The notes under the pieces are model-generated. The model had not been told where the DNA came from, did not search any database, and worked only from the letters and a program-made list of their open reading frames with translations. From contig JASIBM010000572.1 of the NCBI GenBank assembly GCA_030045175.1, positions 1-6,176 of the forward strand: DNA of 6,176 bases, written 5' to 3'. The position numbers and the translations under genes are program-made. Origin of the DNA: Streptosporangiaceae bacterium (lineage in GTDB: Bacteria; Actinomycetota; Actinomycetes; Streptosporangiales; Streptosporangiaceae). Position 1 is the first letter of the stretch. The number at the start of each line of letters is the position of its first letter. This document shows, one piece after another, positions 1 through 3,336 of the stretch.

Positions 1-83
1 GCTGCCGCCATGAACGATCGGGTGATCGGGTACTGGCGCAGTTCCGAGGTATGGCTCAGGAACACCCGTCGTGGCCCCTCCAT
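1..83 (-). CDS. DUF4062/TIR-like domain protein, N-terminal fragment (runs off left edge)
   Basis: On the minus strand an ATG at 83-81 opens 27 codons plus two bases that continue past the window edge without a stop. The product begins MEGP and then reads RRVFLSHTSELRQYP, followed by a short stretch ending in SFMAAA. I recognise this as the start of a family common in actinomycetes, usually annotated DUF4062 or TIR-like. There the opening strand and HTSEL turn are followed by a 'SF(V/M)AAA' helix. Members often carry further C-terminal modules such as NTPase, TPR or WD40 units, and several are suspected of signalling or conflict roles. None of that can be seen here, so no function is assigned. 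The ATG has no Shine-Dalgarno, but TAACGT lies 7 nt before it, which fits a leaderless mRNA. The gene is downstream of and co-directional with fbiB, separated by a strong inverted repeat. Family identification comes from memory of the motif over only 27 residues. Confidence 0.7.
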   Translation of the reverse strand, partial: MEGPRRVFLSHTSELRQYPITRSFMAA

Positions 84-96
84 GACCAAAACGTTA
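84..96 (-). promoter_or_regulatory. Putative -10 element for a leaderless transcript of the DUF4062-type gene
   Basis: Read on the minus strand, TAACGT (96-91) matches the actinobacterial TANNNT -10 pattern. It is followed by exactly 7 nt and then the ATG at 83. That spacing would place the transcription start on the A of the start codon. No good -35 hexamer is visible 16-18 nt upstream. There is also no Shine-Dalgarno, which supports the leaderless reading. This is inference from spacing and motif only. Confidence 0.45.
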
Positions 97-135
97 CGCC
101 ACCGCGAACGTCGGTCGGGTGCTCGCCGGATTCCT

Positions 136-184
136 TGATCACGGTGGGTTGCCGTCGAAGAGACCGGTAAACCCACCGTGATCA
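136..184 (-). terminator. 15-bp perfect inverted repeat, probable terminator of fbiA-fbiB
   Basis: The arm TGATCACGGTGGGTT (136-150) is the exact reverse complement of AACCCACCGTGATCA (170-184), with a 19-nt loop. Allowing one mismatch, pairing extends to 133-187. It begins 44 nt beyond the fbiB stop in the direction of fbiB transcription. It sits before the next co-directional gene, so a terminator is the simplest reading. No T-run follows the stem on either strand. That is common in actinomycetes but leaves open a role as an operator for the DUF4062-type gene, whose predicted start of transcription is about 53 nt from the nearer arm. Confidence 0.6.
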
Positions 185-228
185 TGGTCTGCGGCGGGCG
201 CGGCGCCGTCGGCGCGGGCGCACCTGGG

Positions 229-1629
229 TTAGCGCGTGATCAGGAAGGACTCGGGGTCGAGGGGCGGGCGGGGGGCGGGCGGGGCGGCGGCGTGGCCGAC
301 GCCGATCGCGCCCATCGGTTCCCAGCCGGCCGGCAGGCCGAGCGCCGTCGCGGCGACCGGGCCGCAGAACAGCGTGCTCGACACCCAGCATGAGGCGAGG
401 CCCTCGACCGAGAGCGCGATCAGCAGGTTCTCCACCCCGGCGCCCATGGACACCAGGAACATGGCGCGCTCGGCGGCGCCCCTGCGCTCGTCCGGGTAGG
501 GGTGCGCGGCCTCGGAGACCAGGCAAGGCACGATGATCAGCGGCGCCCGGCGCAGCGGCTCGCCGCGCCTGGTCCGCCGGGCGATCTGGTCCTCGGTGAA
601 GCCGTCGCCGCGCAGGTCGGCCACCCAGGCCGCGAGCATGTCGTCAAGCAGCCTGGTCCTCGCCTGGGCCGACTCGACGAGCGCGAACCGCCACGGCCGG
701 CTGTGATGCGGCGCCGGCGCGGTGAGGGCGGCGGCGATCGCCCGGTGCACCGCCGCCAGGTCAACGGGCTCGGCCGTGAACTCACGCACGGTCCGGCGCT
801 CGGCTACGACATCCGCCGCGCCCAGCCGGAACATGTCGTCCGCGGCGGACCTGACCAGCGCCGCGGCGCCTGGCCCGTCGGCGCTCGTGACCAGCGAGCC
901 CAGGCCGCGGACCACCGCGACGGGCAGCTGGCTCGTCTTGCCCTTGACCAGGTCGCCGGCCGCCGCGATCTCGTCGGCGACGGCAGCGAGCGTTACCTCG
1001 AGCACCGTGCCGAAGGCGTCGGCCTGGCCGCGGTGATCGCGCAGCGGGACCAGGCCCGCCGCCCCGATGGCCGCATCGGTCTGGCCGTTGCGCCACGCCC
1101 GGCCCATCGTGTCCGTGATGACCACGCCGACCTCCGCGCCGGTCAGGCCGGCGAGGCCGGCCCGCAGCCGCCGGGCCGACCCGTCCGGGTCCTCAGGCAG
1201 GAGCACGACGGTCCCAGGGGCCGTGTTGGAACGGTCGACTCCGGCGGCGGCGAGCACGAACCCGTGCCTGGTCTGGGCGATCGTCGTCGCGCCGCGTCGC
1301 GCGACCACCCTGGCCGTCTCAGCGGCGATCGCGTCGTCGCGGTCGGCGAGGATCACCCGGCCCTCCGCCTTGCTGACGATCTTCGAGGTCACCACGAGGA
1401 TGTCGCCGTCGGCCAGGTCGGGCACGGCCTGGCCGATCAGGGCGGCGAGGTCGGCTCCTGCGGTGATCTCGGGCAGGCCGGGCACGCCGATGACGGTGAT
1501 CTGCGCCGGGGGCACCTGCGGGGTCGGCGCGTGCCTGGTCGCCCGGGCATGCTGCGCCGGCAGTGTGGGCTGGGCCGGGGGTGCGTGCTGGGCCGGGGGT
1601 GCTTGTCCGGCGGGGGTGTGGTCAGTCAT
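229..1629 (-). CDS. fbiB: FbiB: coenzyme F420:L-glutamate ligase / dehydro-F420-0 reductase
   Basis: The 466-residue protein has two domains, as in actinobacterial FbiB. Residues about 44-260 are the CofE-type ligase, which in the family adds glutamates to F420-0 using GTP. Visible signatures are DGDILVVTSKIVSKAEGR (74-91), GVVITDTMGRAWRNGQTD (168-185) and DLVKGKTSQLP (226-236). Residues about 275-466 are the FMN-binding nitroreductase-like domain, with ERRTVREF (277-284) and HHSRPWRF (308-315). In mycobacteria this domain reduces dehydro-F420-0 to F420-0. The start at 1629 is preferred over an in-frame ATG 18 codons upstream for two reasons: it has GGAG 7 nt before it, and it overlaps the fbiA stop by 8 bp (ATGACTGA). 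The longer version would add an implausible Arg-rich stretch. Residues 5-43 form a Pro/Ala/Gln-rich tail built from hexapeptide repeats. The enzyme is cytoplasmic and coupled to fbiA. Confidence 0.95.
   Translation of the reverse strand: MTDHTPAGQAPPAQHAPPAQPTLPAQHARATRHAPTPQVPPAQITVIGVPGLPEITAGADLAALIGQAVPDLADGDILVVTSKIVSKAEGRVILADRDDAIAAETARVVARRGATTIAQTRHGFVLAAAGVDRSNTAPGTVVLLPEDPDGSARRLRAGLAGLTGAEVGVVITDTMGRAWRNGQTDAAIGAAGLVPLRDHRGQADAFGTVLEVTLAAVADEIAAAGDLVKGKTSQLPVAVVRGLGSLVTSADGPGAAALVRSAADDMFRLGAADVVAERRTVREFTAEPVDLAAVHRAIAAALTAPAPHHSRPWRFALVESAQARTRLLDDMLAAWVADLRGDGFTEDQIARRTRRGEPLRRAPLIIVPCLVSEAAHPYPDERRGAAERAMFLVSMGAGVENLLIALSVEGLASCWVSSTLFCGPVAATALGLPAGWEPMGAIGVGHAAAPPAPRPPLDPESFLITR
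1549..1602 (-). repeat. 18-bp tandem repeat encoding APPAQ(H/P) units in the FbiB N-terminus
   Basis: Two adjacent 18-bp units (1585-1602 and 1567-1584) differ at one base in 18. A third, degenerate unit (1549-1566) matches 13 of 18. Each unit keeps the reading frame and encodes the hexapeptide APPAQH, APPAQP or TLPAQH. The following residues (ARATRH, APTPQV, PPAQ) keep a similar composition and spacing, so the whole 5-43 tail probably grew by in-frame duplication. It is likely disordered and may vary in copy number between strains. Confidence 0.8.
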
Positions 1630-2575
1630 GGGCCAACTCCTGCGCGAGCGAGATCGCCGCCGCGGCGATCTCGGCGGCCGCATCGATGTCCGTCATGTAG
1701 AGAGGCCGCGCCCGCACGGCGATCCCGGCAAGCTCGGCGGCGCCGGTGGCGGCCGCGTCCGCGGTGTCGACCAGCCACCCGTTGAGCAGGCCTGGACCGT
1801 AATGCGCGGCGACGGCCGCGGCGGTGGACCGCACCCCGATCGCGGCGAGGCAGGCGTCGGCCATGCCGCGCACGGGCGCGCCGCCGATCACGGGCGAGAC
1901 GCCGACGACGGTTCGCGCCGCCACGGCCTCGGCGATCCCGGGGACCGCGAGGATCACCCCGATGCTCACCACCGGATTGGATGGCGGCAGCAAGATGAAG
2001 TCGGCGTCGGCGATCGCCTGCAGCACACCGGGAGCCGGAGTGGATCGCTCGGCGCCGGCGGCGATGAACGCTCGGGCAGGAACCTTCGCGTGCAGCCTGA
2101 CCCACCATTCCTGGAAGTGGACCGTCCTGGTGCCCGCATCGTCATCGATCAGCACGTGGGTCTGAACGTCGTCGTCGGTCATGGGCAGGAGCGTCACTCC
2201 GGGCCGCCACCGCTCGCACAGTTTCCCCGTGACCGCGGACAGGGGCAACCCAGCGCTCAGCATCGAGGTGCGGACGATGTGGGTGGCGAAGTCGCGGTCG
2301 CCGAGGGTGAACCAGTCCGGGCCGGCTCCGTACGCGGTGAGCTCAGACTGCACCGTGTAGCTCTCGTCCGCGCGCCCCCAGCCCTGTTCCTCGCTGATCC
2401 CGCCGCCAAGCGTGTACATCACGGTGTCCAGGTCGGGGCAGACGTGCAGGCCGAACAGGTTGATGTCGTCGCCGGTGTTCCCGATCACGGTGATCTGCGC
2501 TTGGGGCGCGGCGGCTCGCAGCCCGCGCAGGAACCGGGCGCCGCCGACGCCGCCTGCGAGCAACGTGATTCGCAT
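1622..2575 (-). CDS. fbiA: FbiA: 2-phospho-L-lactate / phosphoenolpyruvate transferase (CofD family)
   Basis: The 317-residue protein is close to the M. tuberculosis FbiA length (331) and carries the CofD family signatures throughout. These include the N-terminal nucleotide-binding loop GGVGGAR (8-14), NTGDD (33-37), PDLDTVMYTLGG (47-58), LGDRDFATHIVRT (91-103), MTDDDVQTHV (132-141), PPSNPVVSIG (197-206) and SPVIGG (227-232). The enzyme transfers the phosphoenolpyruvyl group (mycobacterial work) or phospholactyl group (archaeal work) from a guanylylated donor to the deazaflavin Fo, giving dehydro-F420-0 or F420-0, the FbiB substrate. The ATG at 2575 is the only start codon possible, since a stop occurs 26 codons upstream with no ATG, GTG or TTG between. 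No Shine-Dalgarno precedes it. CAGACT ends 6 nt before the ATG, so a leaderless mRNA is possible. It is divergent from whiB2. fbiC and fbiD are not in the window. Confidence 0.95.
   Translation of the reverse strand: MRITLLAGGVGGARFLRGLRAAAPQAQITVIGNTGDDINLFGLHVCPDLDTVMYTLGGGISEEQGWGRADESYTVQSELTAYGAGPDWFTLGDRDFATHIVRTSMLSAGLPLSAVTGKLCERWRPGVTLLPMTDDDVQTHVLIDDDAGTRTVHFQEWWVRLHAKVPARAFIAAGAERSTPAPGVLQAIADADFILLPPSNPVVSIGVILAVPGIAEAVAARTVVGVSPVIGGAPVRGMADACLAAIGVRSTAAAVAAHYGPGLLNGWLVDTADAAATGAAELAGIAVRARPLYMTDIDAAAEIAAAAISLAQELAHD
1637..1640 (-). promoter_or_regulatory. Ribosome binding site of fbiB inside the end of fbiA
   Basis: GGAG on the minus strand (1640-1637) lies 7 nt before the ATG at 1629, within the last codons of fbiA. 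It decides the fbiB start. Together with the 8-bp overlap of the fbiA stop and fbiB start, it indicates translational coupling or reinitiation. Confidence 0.7.
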
Positions 2576-2795
2576 GCGCCGAGTCTGCCAGGCGGAATGA
2601 GGATCCTGGCGACCTGGGCTGAACCGGTGCGCACCCGCTTGCTGGCGTGACTACAGGGGTTGGAACAGTCGTATGGGGCTAGAGTGACCGCACGAGCGGC
2701 ATCATCCGGTGGTCGAGAGCCCGGGGCCGCAGGATTTCGGCGGCGGACTTTCCCGTCATCACGGTCAAGCAGGCGGCCTTTATCACGTATCTGCC

Positions 2796-2825
2796 TTGAC
2801 TCGCGGCAAGACACGCGGGTGTAAT
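2796..2825 (+). promoter_or_regulatory. Putative sigma-70-type promoter of whiB2
   Basis: TTGACT (2796-2801) matches the -35 consensus in five of six positions. It is followed after 18 bp by TGTAAT (2820-2825), a plausible -10. Transcription would start near 2831-2833 and leave a leader of about 90 nt. The pentamer GACAC at 2810-2814, between the two hexamers, matches the core site reported for the sporulation regulator WhiA in Streptomyces. A five-base match may be chance. No other pair in the region is as good. Confidence 0.5.
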
Positions 2826-2840
2826 TTCACTAGTGTGATT
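2823..2840. promoter_or_regulatory. Palindrome over the predicted whiB2 transcription start (possible operator)
   Basis: CACTAGTG (2828-2835) is a perfect 8-bp palindrome, flanked symmetrically by AAT (2823-2825) and ATT (2838-2840). Together they form AAT-N2-CACTAGTG-N2-ATT, a two-fold symmetric 18-bp site. It overlaps the -10 end and the expected transcription start, where a bound repressor would block initiation. It also stands out as AT-rich in a GC-rich setting. The binding protein is unknown. Confidence 0.45.
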
Positions 2841-2912
2841 CTCGGCAGGCCAACTGCATCGGCTGCTCGCTGACGCCTGGCAGGCCGGGGAGCCGACGGG
2901 GTTGCTAGGGGT

Positions 2913-2917
2913 GGAGG
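2913..2917 (+). promoter_or_regulatory. Ribosome binding site of whiB2
   Basis: GGAGG sits 6 nt before the GTG at 2924. It fixes that GTG as the start rather than an internal codon. Confidence 0.85.
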
Positions 2918-2923
2918 TGCGCT

Positions 2924-3205
2924 GTGACTGACGCCATCGTCACGCTGGTGTATGACGGATTTGGCATCGGCGCGGATGAGGGCGCAGAGCCTGCGTGGCA
3001 GGACAGGGCGCTGTGCGCGCAGACCGATCCGGAGGCGTTCTTCCCCGAGAAGGGCGGCTCCACCAGGGAAGCGAAGCGGGTATGCCGAAGCTGCGAGGTG
3101 CGCGCGGAGTGCCTGGAGTACGCGCTTGAGCACGACGAGCGGTTCGGGATCTGGGGCGGGCTCTCCGAGCGGGAGCGCCGGCGGCTCAAGCGTCACGCGG
3201 GCTAA
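2924..3205 (+). CDS. whiB2: WhiB2/WhmD-family iron-sulfur transcription factor
   Basis: The 93-residue protein is a typical Wbl protein, close to the 89 residues of M. tuberculosis WhiB2. Its four cluster-binding cysteines are C31, C54, C57 and C63, with the CxxC pair CRSC at 54-57. The block LCAQTDPEAFFPEKGGSTRE (30-49) is the WhiB2 signature, and GIWGG (75-79) is the conserved turn. A basic tail ERERRRLKR (82-90) follows, thought to contact DNA. In the family the protein holds a [4Fe-4S] cluster and works with the housekeeping sigma factor. The mycobacterial WhmD and Streptomyces WhiB orthologues are needed for septation and sporulation-linked division. The first 24 residues are variable and not recognisable. 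It starts at GTG with a strong GGAGG, has its own promoter candidate, and is divergent from fbiA. Which genes it controls cannot be read here. Confidence 0.95.
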   Translation: MTDAIVTLVYDGFGIGADEGAEPAWQDRALCAQTDPEAFFPEKGGSTREAKRVCRSCEVRAECLEYALEHDERFGIWGGLSERERRRLKRHAG

Positions 3206-3225
3206 GACCACGAGGTAAGCTCTGG

Positions 3226-3248
3226 CTGGCAAGCTGGCCGTCTGCCAG
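3226..3248 (+). terminator. Weak hairpin after whiB2
   Basis: CTGGCA (3226-3231) pairs with TGCCAG (3243-3248) across an 11-nt loop, beginning 21 nt after the whiB2 stop. The stem is short and no T-run follows. It could be a partial terminator before the glycosyltransferase gene or chance pairing in GC-rich DNA. Confidence 0.3.
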
Positions 3249-3336
3249 TGCCGTGGCCCAAGCTTCGCGTATCGTTCACAGGTAACCCGGCCCGCCGGAG
3301 GACTACGCAGCCCTCAGCGCCTGCCGGCCCCCGAGG

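Larger units (their letters stand above)
2576..2923. promoter_or_regulatory. Divergent intergenic region between fbiA and whiB2
   Basis: This 348-bp stretch separates the start codons of two divergent genes and must hold the promoters for both. I see no convincing ORF, tRNA or CRISPR in it. The whiB2-proximal part holds a recognisable promoter, a palindrome and a roughly 90-nt leader. That leader contains weak complementarity: TCGGCT at 2859-2864 can pair with AGCCGA at 2891-2896, enclosing the small stem GCCT/AGGC at 2875-2885. The fbiA-proximal part shows only CAGACT (2587-2582, minus strand) and, on the plus strand, TAGAGT (2680-2685) as a lone -10 lookalike. The middle, about 2690-2790, shows nothing I can name. 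Confidence 0.6.

Noticed and set aside
178..499. Small plus-strand open frames near the fbiB 3' end
   Set aside because: They are antisense to the conserved nitroreductase C-terminus, with no ribosome site or recognisable product.
502..1785. Long open frame on the plus strand across fbiB
   Set aside because: It is antisense to a clear FbiB, its product is Arg/Gly/His-rich without any recognisable domain, and it follows from GC-rich codon bias.
137..2492. Recurrence of GATCACGGTG in the 136-184 inverted repeat and within fbiA (2483-2492)
   Set aside because: The fbiA copy is explained by conserved codons for the ITVIG strand, and ten bases shared twice is weak evidence for a regulatory motif.
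1067..2650. 527-codon open frame on the plus strand covering fbiA and part of fbiB
   Set aside because: It is the antisense shadow of two well-supported genes, has low-complexity composition, and has no family motif.
2660..2685. TTGGAA and TAGAGT as a second plus-strand promoter
   Set aside because: The spacing is only 14 bp and the pair would leave a leader of about 230 nt. The 2796-2825 pair is better.
3270..3275. TATCGT as a -10 for the glycosyltransferase gene
   Set aside because: No acceptable -35 lies 16-18 bp upstream, so the single hexamer is not enough to call a promoter.
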